Assembly (NCBI GenBank): GCA_030770535.1 | Contig: JASVEC010000002.1 | Span: 2,108,001 to 2,172,000 of the forward strand | Direction of reading: 5' to 3' | Length of the DNA stretch: 64,000 nucleotides | Source: Batkoa obscura | Taxonomy: Eukaryota; Entomophthoromycota; Entomophthoromycetes; Entomophthorales; Batkoaceae | In this document: in pieces, positions 14,355 to 25,945 of the stretch | How positions within the stretch are numbered: position 1 is the first letter of the stretch | Layout of the letters: the number at the start of each line of letters is the position of its first letter | Translations under genes and position numbers: made by a program | The notes under the pieces: generated by a model | The model's database searches: none | What the model saw: only the letters and a program-made list of their open reading frames with translations | What the model was told of the DNA's origin: nothing

Positions 14355-14977
14355 TACTGTACAATTTAGAAACCCCAAAATGAGTAGTGTAAGTTCTCTA
14401 CTAACCAAATTTCCACCTCTAATAAAATTCAATTTTTGATGATGAATAAACTCAGGCCAGTTAAGTTCTTGCTTTAAAAGTATGTTCTTATAGCATTTTA
14501 TTTCCCAAGCAATGATTAAGTTTAATCCACCTTAAGACCTTGTGAGAATGCTCTTTCGTCATTTTGGTAATTTGGTAAGCTAGTTAATATACGCCATAAT
14601 GAAAACAGTTCATGTTCTGTTTGATCTATCTCTTTTACTTTACATAAATGTCTTGGTAACGTTAACTAACTCTTATCACAAATCGAGTTCAAATAGGTGA
14701 ATAAAGAATACCATACAATATCTCTCATTTTATAATGATCAAAACCACACATTACTGCAATGGGTTTCCAATGATCTAACATAATTTGCGAACAAGTTAT
14801 TTTAAATGAGTTTGGGCATTGTCCAACTTTATTAGAAAACTCATTTTCTTCAATTAAAGTGATTTCTTCCGAATTTATCTGTAATACCCTAGATATATAT
14901 AGTACCACTTGTCCATTTGTAGTATGATGTTGTATAACTAAACCGCATTGTAAACTAAGTTTAGGCAATATTAGCAT
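14355..14977 (-). pseudogene. Decayed tandem copy of MHR1
   Basis: Reverse-strand homologue of the adjacent intact MHR1. Matching blocks are TNGQVV, DHWKPIAVMCGFDHYKMRDI with DIVWYSL, a later LPRHLCKVKEIDQTEHEL segment, and WPEFIHHQKLNFIRGGN. The intron position is retained, but the donor GT has become AT (TTACAGATAAAT against TTAAAGGTAATA). There is an in-frame stop soon after that site, another at about 14664, and later frameshifts. The 103-aa open frame at 14666-14977 exists only by reading through the former intron. It is therefore a pseudogene of a host gene, fairly old judging by scattered substitutions. Confidence 0.82.
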
Positions 14978-15182
14978 TCCTTAAAGCTGTTAAAATAAAT
15001 TGAACTGTTAAAAAGGTTAAAAACCTAAATTTGAATTTAATGTTTATATATTCATTATTTCATATGATCATTTAATTTTCAATAGATATAATAGTATTAA
15101 AAATCAATAACATAATATCAATAATTAGTAAATGAACTATCTAATTTTATTTTCATTAATAATATAATGGGTATTTTATCTA

Positions 15183-15860
15183 TTATTGAGTTAATTCCTT
15201 CTTACTTTCAATCCTTTGTTTATGCATATCTTGTAATTTGATCAATTTTTCCACACCAGAATGAGTAGTATTAAGCTCTTGGTTTGCTAAATTTCTACCT
15301 CTAATAAGATTTAATTTTTGATGATTAATAAATTCTGGCCAACTCAATCCTTGTTTTTGTGGTAAATTTTTAAAATGTTCAGTTTCCCATAAAATAGTTA
15401 AATTTAAATCTCCTTTAAGACCTTCTGGAAATACTCTATTATCCTTTGAATGTTCTGGTAACTCAGTTAATATACGACATAATGCTGAAAGTTTATGTTC
15501 TGCTTGATCTAACTCTTGGACTCGACGTAAACGTTTTGGTAAAGTGATCCATTTTTCATCACGGATTGGGTTAGGATAAGTAGTTAGTGAATGCCATACT
15601 ATATCCGCTGTTCTCAGATCTTCAAAACCAGAGACTACAGCGATTGGCTTCCAATGGTCTTTACGTAATTTATGGACAGGTTCTTTTAAATGGTTCCAGA
15701 CATTATCTAACTATATTAAAGTAGGAGTAATTTATTGAGTTATCTTATAGCTTTATATTACCTTTAATACATTGGATCTAGAAGGTACTACTTGACCATT
15801 TGTAATATGACGGAATAAAAATACACTGTTTTGTAAACTGATTTTAGCTTGGGCTGCCAT
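15183..15860 (-). CDS. MHR1: Mhr1 / mitochondrial ribosomal protein mL67
   Basis: In yeast Mhr1 promotes mitochondrial DNA recombination and is also subunit mL67 of the mitoribosome. Two exons (15860-15762 and 15710-15183) give about 208 aa. Diagnostic segments are NSVFLFRHITNGQVVPSRSN, which parallels the yeast IFRNLEYGQVLYSQ block, and KLRKDHWKPIAVVSGFED, which parallels the yeast RRDIWKCMCVV block. A basic region, LSWPEFINHQKLNLIRGRNL, and a charged tail follow. There is no obvious cleaved presequence. A broken duplicate lies immediately downstream. Confidence 0.82.
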
Positions 15861-16036
15861 TCTTTTATTTTTTTGAGTTTCGCTTCAAAGTAAATTGAAC
15901 TGAAGTTTATGGGAATGAAAAAATAGCCAAAATTTGGTTTGAGTTTTTGATTATTATTCTTAATTAAAAAGTTGATCCAATCAAAAAACTTTAAAAAATA
16001 AAACTAAGCAACTCTTTTCGTTTACTATAATCATTA

Positions 16037-16819
16037 ATGCTAAAAAACTCAATTATAAAACAAATTCAACAAGTAATTGAACAATTAAACCAGACTAATT
16101 CCATTAGTTTTTTTAACACCAACACCAAAACTTTAACCGCCTGTAAGCACCTATTAATCTTAGACTCTTCATATAACCCACCAACGATAGCACATGAGCA
16201 ATTAGTCCAAGTAAGCTTAAATCATTTACTCAAAACACAAACTTCAGTAGGCTTACTTTTATTATTAAGTAATAAAAACATGGATAAAATAAACTTTACT
16301 GGGGCTAGTATTGAACAAAGACTAAATTATATGAAATTGATGCATGATAAGCTTATCAAACAGTACCAAGATAAGTTAATTTTTAGTGATATTGCTTTGA
16401 CTACTTCAGGAAAATTTATCGATAAAATAAATGTTTTGAGTCAAGTGAGTAGGAATAAGGAAATGAAGTATCATTTTATTATGGGTTATGATACTTTAAT
16501 TCGGGTGCTTGATTTTAAATATTACATGAAAGAATATAATTATGAAAGTATGGTAGAGACATTAAAACCTTTTTTTTTAAATGGTAATATCTATTATACT
16601 AAAAGAGGAGAAGAAATTGTAGATAAAGAAATGGATAAGTTGTTATTAAGGTTTAAAGAAAAAATTGTTTATTTTGAACTATTGGAAAAATGCCATGAAG
16701 AGGTTTCTTCAACGAAAGTTAGACAAGCGATTAAAGATGGGGATAAGGAAGGCAAGCTAAAGAATATGGTGGATAAAGATATTTTGAAATTGGTTTTGGA
16801 AGATAATCCATATGTTTAA
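16037..16819 (+). CDS. POF1: Pof1-like nicotinamide mononucleotide adenylyltransferase family protein
   Basis: An intronless 260-aa nucleotidyltransferase of the cytidylyltransferase-like fold. The nucleotide-binding signature is LILDSSYNPPTIAHEQL, where NPPTIAH (residues 47-53) stands for the HxGH-type motif. The second signature is SSTKVR (224-229), the ISSTxxR phosphate-binding element. IMGYDTLIRVLDFKYY in the middle closely resembles yeast Pof1. Yeast Pof1 has been linked to NMN adenylation and filamentation/ubiquitin phenotypes; the in vivo substrate here is inferred. Length matches Pof1 (258 aa). Confidence 0.85.
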   Translation: MLKNSIIKQIQQVIEQLNQTNSISFFNTNTKTLTACKHLLILDSSYNPPTIAHEQLVQVSLNHLLKTQTSVGLLLLLSNKNMDKINFTGASIEQRLNYMKLMHDKLIKQYQDKLIFSDIALTTSGKFIDKINVLSQVSRNKEMKYHFIMGYDTLIRVLDFKYYMKEYNYESMVETLKPFFLNGNIYYTKRGEEIVDKEMDKLLLRFKEKIVYFELLEKCHEEVSSTKVRQAIKDGDKEGKLKNMVDKDILKLVLEDNPYV

Positions 16820-17261
16820 TTATCAAATAATTTGTATTTTAAAATGATGCTATTGAATTATTATTTAATTATTTAAACGTGACTTTTATTCTTTTGTATA
16901 AAATAAAACTTTAAAACATAAGTTGTTATTTACTATATTTAAATAGAATAATATTTTATTTTTACTTTTTTTATAAAAATTGATTTAACACAAAAACAAC
17001 TTAGCATAACTTTTTGATAATATTAGAAATAAATTAATACAAACATTATTTTTGATATTATAATATTCAACAAACATAATGATGAAATCTAATTTTAGAC
17101 CCTTTATTTAAACTCCTTTTAAAAAAAATAAAAACCTGCCACGATTAATTGATTATGTATTTTGATTTAATTGGCTACAATAATAATATTAAATTAAACT
17201 TCAAAAATTCAAAAAAAAACTTTTTCTTATAATAATATACAACTAATTCTATAACTACAAG
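16820..17261. other. Intergenic spacer
   Basis: AT-rich spacer between same-strand genes. Presumed PMT4 promoter; nothing else seen. Confidence 0.6.
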
Positions 17262-19900
17262 ATGAGTTCCTCCTTCTCTGCATCAGAGGGTCAAAAAAAT
17301 TTAAGGAGTCGCCCAGTTGGAGGTGGCCAAGTGAATAATGATACTAAGGATTTAAAATCAACCTCCACTATTTCTGATAGAAATAAACCAACTCAAGAGG
17401 TAATAGTTCATTACAGCTACTAACTATTATCTTTATTAACATTAAAAACCTTATAGATAAAACGCAGCTGGACCTCATACGAAATGTATTCTCATTACTG
17501 GTTATTATTGTTTATCTTTTTAGGTTTTGTTACTCGTTTTTATGATTTATCATTTCCTGGGGAAGTAGTGTTTGATGAAGTCCATTTTGGTAAGTTTGCC
17601 AGTTATTATTTACGTAGAGAATTTTTCTTTGATGTGCATCCGCCATTGGCAAAGATGGTATTAGCCTTAGGAGGTTATTTTATTGGCTTTGATGGTTCTT
17701 TTCTATTTGAAAAAATCGGTTTAGTATATGCAGATTATAATGTACCTTATGTTGGTTTACGTGCAACTTCGGCTATTTTTGGTGCTTTAAATGTACCTTT
17801 AGTTTACATGTGTATGCGTGAATCTGGGTATTCTATTTTACCTTCTGTTGTTTCTACAATTCTAGTATTATTTGATGGTTCTTTAGTGACTCAATCTAGA
17901 CTTATTTTACTAGATTCTCAACTTATATTTTTTGCTACATTATCAATTTACTGTTATATTCGATTTTACAAATTTAAATATGGTGAATTTACAAATGGTT
18001 GGTGGTTTTGGTTAATTGCTACTGGTATTTCTCTTGCTTTAACATTAGGTGTTAAGATGGTTGGTTTATTTGTTATATTAACTGTTGGTATCTGTGTCAT
18101 TGTTGATTTATGGAAAATGTTAGATATTAAGAGAGGATATTCAATGAAATATGTAGGTAAACATTTTGCAGCAAGAGCTGTTGGTCTTATTTTTGTACCA
18201 ATCATAGTATATTTATCTATCTTTTGGATTCATTTTAAAGTCCTATCTAATTCTGGTACTGGTGATGCTTATATGAGTCCAGAATTTCAATCTACTTTAA
18301 AAGGTAATGAAATTCATTTAAACAGTTTTGAAATTCGCTATGGTGATGTTATTACAATTAAACACAAATCAACTAAAAACTTTTTACATTCTCATACCGA
18401 TCGTTATCCTCTTAGGTATAAAGATGGACGTGTTTCTTCTCAAGGTCAACAGGTCACTGGATACCCACATTCAGATTCCAATAATCATTGGCGTGTACTT
18501 CCTAAAGAAGATTTAGATGATGGTTTAGAAGAACAAGACTTTGTTAAAAATGGAGATATTGTTCGATTTGAACATGTTAATACTAATTCTTTACTAATGA
18601 CTCATGATGTTGCATCACCAACTATGCCAACTAATGAAGAAGTTACTACTGTTGACATTGATATTGCTAATAATTCAACTGAAAAGATGAAGTTCACATA
18701 TTTTAAAATATCCGTAGATTCTGAAGATGAAGGACAGGTATGGAAATCTAGATCTCAATATACCAAAATATTGCATCAAGAAACTTCTGTAGCAATTTGG
18801 AGTCATCCAGTTAAATTACCTGAATGGGGTTATAAACATAACGAAGTGAATGGAAATAAAAATTTACAAGATGATACTAATAATTGGTTCGTAAATGAAA
18901 TTATTGGTAAAAATGATACTGAAATTCAACATAAGGAACCAAAACATCGTAACTTTTTCTTAAAATTTATTGAATTGCACCGTGAAATGTTAGTTAAAAA
19001 TAATCAAATTTCTGCTTCTCATCCTTATGCTACTCGCCCATGGCAATGGCCAATTACTCATCGTGGCTGTTCTTATTGGACACGTGATACTTTTGGAAAA
19101 AAAGAACAAATTTATTTACTTGGTAATCCATTTGGTTACTTTTTAGGATCTTTAGTCATTTTATTATTTGTTGCTTATTTTATTTCGGACCAGTTTTTAT
19201 TACGTCGTGGTTATACCACAAGTGATTTAGGTAATTTTAGTTATATTTGTTTATTCTTATAATATGTTTTAATCAATTTTATTTAGGTTTCCATAATCGT
19301 ATTTATAATTCAGGTTTCTTTTTATTAATGGCTTGGGGTTTACATTACTTCCCCTTTTTCCCAATGGGTCGTCAATTATTTTTACATCATTATTTACCTG
19401 CTTTAATCTTTAAATATTGCTTAGTTGGTGCTGCTATTCAATATGGCTTTTATTCTAAAGTAGATCCAGTTGTACCAGATTATCCAGATAACACTCATGA
19501 GGTTGAAGTCATTTCAAAGAATACTACTGTTGCTTTAAAAGAAGGTGAGTTAGCCGAAGAAATCACTTTACCAACCATTCCCCAATTTAAACAAACAAAA
19601 CCAGTTACAACTTCCACTGTGGCATATATTGTTAGTTTTGTTGTTATTGTGTTACAAATTGCTTGTTTCTATTATTTTGCTCCTATTACTTATGGATTTG
19701 GATTAAAGAATGGTAATGAAGTAATTCAACGTAAATGGCTTTCTTCTTGGGATCTTCATTATGCCAAAAAAGAAGATACTAAAGCTGATGAAAAATCAAC
19801 TGAAAGTAATGAAGAAGTAAATGTAGAAGAGGATATCATCCCAGAAAAAGAAGAAGAGTCTAGCATAGATGAGCCTACTATCCAAAATACTTTAGAATAG
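17262..19900 (+). CDS. PMT4: Dolichyl-phosphate-mannose protein mannosyltransferase, Pmt4 subfamily
   Basis: ER membrane enzyme that moves mannose from dolichyl-phosphate-mannose to Ser/Thr of secretory proteins; Pmt4-type enzymes prefer membrane-bound substrates. Three exons give about 841 aa. After a short cytosolic N-terminus come luminal loop 1 with FDEVHFGKFASYYLRREFFF (Asp86-Glu87 is the catalytic-type acidic pair), several membrane helices, a central MIR region (about residues 300-480) and a C-terminal multi-pass segment including RPWQWPITHRGCSYWTRDTF. The FASYYLRREFFFDVHPP string favours Pmt4 over Pmt1/2. The acidic tail (after about residue 790) is longer than in yeast. The start is set by splicing a 46-residue first exon to IKRSWTSYEMYSHYW. 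Confidence 0.93.
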
Positions 19901-20293
19901 TAAGGATGAAATAAATTTATGATTTTTTTAAACAAGTGCTATTTTTGGATTAATAAATAAAATTTAATATTAAAGCTATAATGTTATATTAAGTTAAAAA
20001 GCAGTTATTTGTATTTTCGATGTTTTTAACACATAGTATTATTTTAAAATAAACTATTGTACAACTACTAAATGTATTTAAAATAGATTATTATAAATTG
20101 ACGGAATTGTTAAAATTTTATAATCCTCTCTTTCAAGAATAAACAGCCCATTTTCCATTTTTAAAATAAAATTTTAATCAAAATTCAAAATTAACTTTTT
20201 TCAAATCAATTTATTTATTCTTTTTTTTTGAATATTATTAAATCATTTTCAATTACCAATATAAAAAAAAAGCACTATTAATACATAATAGCA
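19901..20293. other. Intergenic spacer
   Basis: AT-rich; PMT4 3' flank and presumed SHQ1 promoter. Nothing else seen. Confidence 0.6.
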
Positions 20294-22230
20294 ATGATAA
20301 CGCCTAAATTTAAAATTACCCAAGACAATAATTATTTACACATTGTAATCCATGCTCCTTATGTTAAAGTAAGTACTCTATTTTTATTTTAAGAATGAAC
20401 ATAACAAATCTAAACTTTTAGGCTCAAAACGTCGATTTCTACGTTGATGGAAAAGAGTTTCGTTTTCATATAGCACCCTATTTCTTAAGGCAAACAGCTA
20501 AATAATATATTATCCCTCTCTCATTACTAACATTTCTACTTTTTATAGACTAAATTTACCAGGGGAAGTAATTGAAGATGAGCGATCAATAGCTAAATAT
20601 GATATTGAGAAAGGAGATTTTATTATCAAAGTAGCTAAATTAAATGTTGGTGAAGAATTTGAGGACTTGGATTTAGTATCAAAATTATTGGCTACTAAAA
20701 TGGAATTGAACAAAAACAAAACTCCATTGATTGAAGTGATTAACTCAACAAACCATGAGGTACCTCCTAGTGAAAGATTAGATGGTGAGTATTATATAAT
20801 GAAGTAGAATTTATTTATTTGGTATTTTTAATTCTATTAGTTGAAGATATTGATTGGGAGATACCACAAAAGGTGGAAGAAAAGGTAATAGAGTTTTTTT
20901 TAAAATAATTTATTTATATCATTTTCTTTAAAGACAACATCTTTAATTACAAAAGATGGATATGGGTTTAATCAAAAATATACGGGTTATTTGCTCCATG
21001 TTAAAGAAGGTGGTAACGATGTTAATGAAATTTTAGATCCAGAAGCTAGTACTTTTGAAGAAAGAAGAATGACTCGAATTGAAAATGAAGATACTCAATT
21101 TGATGATGATCATTATATGTAAGTATGAAATATATTTTTAATTGCTTAATTTTATTCATTTTTATCACTAGAAATGATTATCTTAATCAAAACGAACCTT
21201 ATTTTCAATCTATATTGAAATACAAAACTAAATGGGAGAAAATATTTAAAGAAGTACAAAGAGAATACAATTTGATTAATAAAGGACAAAATAAAGACAA
21301 TGTTAATATTCAAGAAAAAGAACAAAAAGAACAAAAGAAAAATGATAATTCATTACTTTTAATAGAAGAAATAGATCACACATCAGTGGTTAAAGATAAT
21401 GACGTACCAATTCAAAGTAAAATTCAAGAAATACCAAGCAGTACAAATGAGTTAAGCGATGTTATGGAAACATTATCAATTAAACCTAAAATTGAAATGA
21501 TTAATCCAAAACTCGATGATATAGCTAATCAAAATAAGCATTTGAAATTAACGGAAAAAGAAAAAGAAATTTTATTAAATTTACCAAATAGAGAATTTAT
21601 TATTGAGAATAATGAAGAAAGATGTATTTATTTAGGACTAACGGATTTAATTTTAGCTTATTGTTATGATTTAAGAATCAATGAAGGCGATTCTAATGTT
21701 GAATCAGCTTGGTGTATTGGTAAATTAGCTGCTACAATATCTTGTCTTGAGGTAAATTAAATTATATATTACATTGTTTATAATAATTAATTTTTTTATA
21801 GAAATTTGAACAATTAGAAGAAGTATTAATAAGCAATAGACGTCGTTCATTAGCTTACCCATTGTATCGTAATTTTGAATTAAGTGAAAAGATAGTGAAT
21901 GATTGTTATTATATCTTTAAACTTGGTAAAAGAGCTTTATTAAAAGTATTATTAGAGATTAAACATATTTTTGATCACCATGAAATTTATTATATTTATT
22001 CAAAAATTATATTGGATGATTATATTATATGGTTACAGTCTATGGCTAAGTAAGTGTTATTATAGAATATTTTTATAGGAATGAGTGTTAATTTTTTAAT
22101 TAGGGTCAATCCAATTCGTGGTCTAGCTAATATGCTTCATAAAACTAAACTAGAAAAAGAAACGTTTGATGATTGGTACCTTATTGCATTGGAAGAATTG
22201 TCAAAGGAAGCAGAAATAATAGAAGATTGA
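20294..22230 (+). CDS. SHQ1: H/ACA snoRNP assembly chaperone Shq1
   Basis: Nuclear/cytoplasmic chaperone that holds the pseudouridine synthase Cbf5/dyskerin before H/ACA snoRNP assembly. The N-terminal CS domain begins MITPKFKITQDNNYLHIVIH and continues FHIAPYFLRLNLPGEVIEDE then YDIEKGDFIIKVAKLNVGEE, all typical of Shq1. The C-terminal Shq1 domain includes NLPNREF, CIYLGLTDLILAYCYDLRIN and RRRSLAYPLYRNFELSEKIV. About seven introns. The second intron (20490-20548) has a GC donor (TTAAG/GCAAAC) and restores FLRLNL. Another junction near 21121 rebuilds HYINDYLNQNE. A charged linker lies between the domains. Confidence 0.93.
20490..20548 (+). other. GC-AG intron in SHQ1
   Basis: Reading TTC TTA AG, then the intron (GCAAAC...TTTATAG), then A CTA AAT TTA gives FLRLNL, exactly the conserved Shq1 join. 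No GT donor nearby gives an open frame. Confidence 0.75.
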
Positions 22231-22320
22231 AGAAAAGGTTAATAAAAATAGAACGTTTTGTATTATGTTTATGAATTATGTTGTATATTTTTATTGATGT
22301 ATTGATTAAAACTAAAAGTG

Positions 22321-22427
22321 TATACGGGGGTGTTTTTTTTGACTTCATTACTTTTTCCATTTTTTAAGCATTATTTGAGCGGAAAATTTGTTAGTAAAAT
22401 TCTTAAACAAAAATACATTCCCATATA
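22321..22427 (+). mobile_element. Miniature inverted-repeat element (copy 5)
   Basis: Near-complete copy from TATACGGGGGTGT to ACATTCCCATATA. TA lies at both outer edges, in line with a TA target site. It sits about 90 bp past the SHQ1 stop. Confidence 0.8.
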
Positions 22428-22714
22428 GTAAAAAAATAAGGTTATTTATGAAAATAATGTTTTTTTATTTATACTTCTTTATATTAAAATATAATAGAAA
22501 CAGAATTAGCTGAGTTATTTATTTAGTCAAATTGATATCAATAATTGAATGGTATTGCTTAAATCTAAATTGATATGTTAAAGTATTTTAGATTTTATGA
22601 TACAAGTTATAACACTATTTTTAATATAGGGGAATGCTAAATAATTTAATAATGAAATTTTAAACTGTAATGTTTATTAAATATAAACAACTAAAATTAA
22701 TTATTTTAATGTAC
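22428..22714. other. Intergenic spacer
   Basis: AT-rich spacer between the repeat and the convergent secreted-protein gene; nothing recognised. Confidence 0.5.
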
Positions 22715-23218
22715 TTAAAGCCCGGCAGCGTCTTTATTAACCATACCAAGCCCTGGTAAGTACACTTCTTTATCTTGGCTACGATCCCTATTTAAACAAC
22801 GGCCATAATTATCTTTAGCGCATCCATCTCCTTTATTTGTATAGCCACATTGAGCATGACAATCTCTTCTTATATAATTCCAACAAGAACGACATAAATC
22901 ATCTACACATGTATTTCCAAATCTAGATATTGCTTCATCACGACAAACTTTTTCATGATGTGGTTTTTCAAGGAACCCAGTGCATTCCACAGTACAGTCT
23001 ACAGGTCGAATACTTTTGTCAGGTACCAAAAAGTTTTTTGCTTTTAACCATTCACAAAACTTATCTTCTTGATCTTTTGTACGAGTATGGACGCATCTTT
23101 TACCAAAAAAAGAGAAAGAAGAACGTGTAAGTATATTAATATTATTATTACTAAGTGAATCAAGTACTGGACCACTAACTACCACTGCAATAAAAGATAA
23201 TAAATAAGTCACTTTCAT
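22715..23218 (-). CDS. Cysteine-rich small secreted protein (167 aa, 12 Cys)
   Basis: Family not recognised. Residues 1-15 (MKVTYLLSFIAVVVS) form a signal peptide. Lys40-Arg41 just before Cys42 looks like a Kex2-type processing site. Twelve cysteines follow (42, 55, 75, 79, 92, 104, 109, 112, 120, 124, 133, 141), with close pairs such as CTVEC, CRSC and CHAQC. This suggests up to six disulfides in a compact extracellular domain. The tail after residue 150 is Cys-free. Intronless, and flanked on its 5' side by 2.7 kb of gene-free DNA. The pattern is that of secreted effector- or wall-type fungal proteins; no function can be assigned. Confidence 0.75.
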   Translation of the reverse strand: MKVTYLLSFIAVVVSGPVLDSLSNNNINILTRSSFSFFGKRCVHTRTKDQEDKFCEWLKAKNFLVPDKSIRPVDCTVECTGFLEKPHHEKVCRDEAISRFGNTCVDDLCRSCWNYIRRDCHAQCGYTNKGDGCAKDNYGRCLNRDRSQDKEVYLPGLGMVNKDAAGL

Positions 23219-25945
23219 GTTTAAAAAATTATTTTATAAATCAAACAATGAGGTTTTATTTATACTTAATTTATAATTATTATTAGGACATAGCTTTCTA
23301 TTTTAAGTAAATTATCATGGATCTACTGATTTGATGATAATCATACATTTGGATCTTTTAAAATGCCAAACTTTAATAATATTAACTAAATAATATCGTA
23401 ATAATTAAATGATGTTATAAGTACTAACTTTTTAATTTAATAGTAGTGTTTGTAGATCACAAATATCCTATTTTTTTATGTTTGTGATGAATAAAGCATG
23501 TCAATATCACATTTAATTTTGAAGGTCTCAAGCTCAGAAAAAAATGGAATTATATATCCATTTCCTTGTTTCTTTAAGATTTTGACATTCGTCAAAACAA
23601 TGTTTAATACATTTAGAAGCAAAATATTTTTTCATTTTATTATTCTCTCAAGAACAACTGTGATATATTTTATTAAAATGATTTAAACTACCATTTATAC
23701 TTAGATTATCTAGACAATAATTTTTAATTATTTAATACTATTTTATATTACTAGATTCGTGAAAAAGGGATCATTCTCCTTGAAATTGATCTATCATGAC
23801 ACTATCTATATTATAAAGCTATGTAGGCTATTACAGGTAGATCTCTTTTTTTAAACTTCATGGTATATGGTTGATGAGACATAGTAGATGCTAGAGTAAT
23901 TATAAAAGCTAATATAAAAGTGAACTTCGTTTGGTAGAGCATAAACTAGATAGTATTAATTGATAAGTTGATAATAAAATTTAATATTTTTGATATATAA
24001 ATTTAAAGCTGGCTTTATATTATTAGATTCACCTTTATTGCTTTATTGATAGCATTTATAAATTATTGAGTTACTAAAACATAATGCTTATATATATTTA
24101 ATATGTTATGGAATAATACTTTGTTAACAATAAATCGATTGATTACATATACTTGCTATTTTTACTTCTATATTCGATAATCAATTGAGCAGTCAATTTC
24201 TTTAATTGTTTTAAGATGTACATTTTACATGAGTAATTTTTTCTGGATGCAAATAAACTTTGTTATAGTAATATAGTAATATAGTAATATAGTAATATAG
24301 TAATATAGTAATTTGGGATATTTTCATTCAAACTAGAATAAAATTCAATAAAAATAGTAAATTACAAGATGAATTTAACACATTAAGATAAAACATGATG
24401 AACTTTTGAAAGTAGTATCCATTTTATCAGATAAATGTTTTACATTGTATACACTCCTGATCAATTTGTTTGTGTTTTATTAGTAGCCAGAATCGATCGA
24501 AATTCTCAATAATATTAGCAAATTTAACAATACAAATTTAAGACCAAGATCTTCAATTAATAAATGATTTAAAAAGTAATATTATATTTGAAAATAATAT
24601 TAAATTAATAGATTTTAATAATTATTAATTTAAATCCCGATCAATATTATTTAATTCTTTCATTAATTTGCTTACTTTTTAGACTTATAATTTATAAAAG
24701 AAATTAAAAAGTAAAATTTAAATTAAAAAGAATATGAATCTAAATTGATATGAGCATATTTCTTTTGAGGAATTTTACTATTAAGTTTTTTCACTTAATA
24801 GTATTTAAAATATGAACAAATGAAGTTCTAAAAAGTTTAAGCATCAAAATAGGGTTTAGTTATATTATTAGTACTATTTTATTAATTGAGTATAAAAAAA
24901 ATAAAAATAAAAACAAAGATTGTATATTTGTAATATATCATTTGTTCTATAAAATACTTAAATGGTAATAAAAATATAAAAAATTAATAATAATGCTATT
25001 ATACTAAAATAAAAACTTATTAAAACTCGGTTGAAAAAACTTTATATTACTGTTTTTAAACACTAATATAATAGGTTTATCATTTGATTCAAACTTAGAT
25101 TAATACGGCTTTTAAAATTATATAACAGTTAAAAAAGAGGATTTTTATTAGTTACACAACAAGTCAAACATTTCTTCTTTTTTTATAGATTAAGTGTCAT
25201 AAAACTATACAACTTAGTAATAATGTATTATTACAATATAAAGAGAACGATATAAAAAAATATTGTCTATAAATTATTCAAAAATAAAATATAAAAAACA
25301 GTATTCTAATTAGAAAATAGTAATGGCAAGGATCAAGAGAGAGAAACCATATTAAATTTGAATTTATTTTTGTCAATTAATGAGTTATTTTTAAATAATT
25401 TAAGAAACAGAGTGATCTTTAAATATTTCATAATTCAAACTCATGAATTCTTTTTAGCTGTATTATTCCGAGATGTAAAATATAATGATATTTAAGATAT
25501 CATCATACATTTTAAATTGAATAGTTTAATTGGTGAAATTTTAAATTGAAATTATAACTGCTTTTTTATTGTTAATTGAAATATATTAATCTTATTAATT
25601 TTATTATATTAATCTATCTTATAGATAAGCAATATTGTATTAATTATATATTAAACTAAAAATAATAATTGTTTATTTTAATATAAGTGAACTAAAACTA
25701 AAGAATAGGTTTGTAACATAAAAAACTCATTATTTTTCACCATAATTCTATTTAAAAGAATGATCGTGTCATTCAATAATAACATGAGTTATCAGCTGAC
25801 ATTTGTACTGAATTTAGTAATATGTTAAAAATAAATACAAAGTGATAAACTTAACTGTATAAATAGAAAAGAAATTTCAATAAAAGTATAAAGATAAAAT
25901 AAAAAATCAAGATAAACTCTATTATTTTTTATAATTCTAAATATT
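23219..25945. other. Gene-poor AT-rich spacer
   Basis: 2.7 kb without a supportable gene. It contains an 8-bp tandem repeat (24265-24312), listed separately. Open frames here are short and have no targeting signal or family pattern. Confidence 0.6.
24265..24312. repeat. (ATAGTAAT)6 minisatellite
   Basis: Six near-perfect head-to-tail copies of the 8-mer ATAGTAAT. Confidence 0.9.

Larger units (their letters stand above)
14258..15863. repeat. Tandem duplication of the MHR1 locus (two ~0.73-kb units)
   Basis: Unit 14258-14980 is homologous to unit 15128-15863. Homology includes the coding region, the position of the intron and the 3' flank (TTTTCATTAATAATATA occurs just downstream of both). 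So this was a DNA-level duplication, not a retrocopy. Confidence 0.8.

Noticed and set aside
14666-14977. 103-aa minus-strand frame that looks like a gene
   Set aside because: It is the 5' part of the MHR1 pseudogene, open only because the former intron is read through.
23498-23686. 62-aa plus-strand frame in the spacer
   Set aside because: Composition is that of translated AT-rich noncoding DNA, with no signal peptide and no splice partners.
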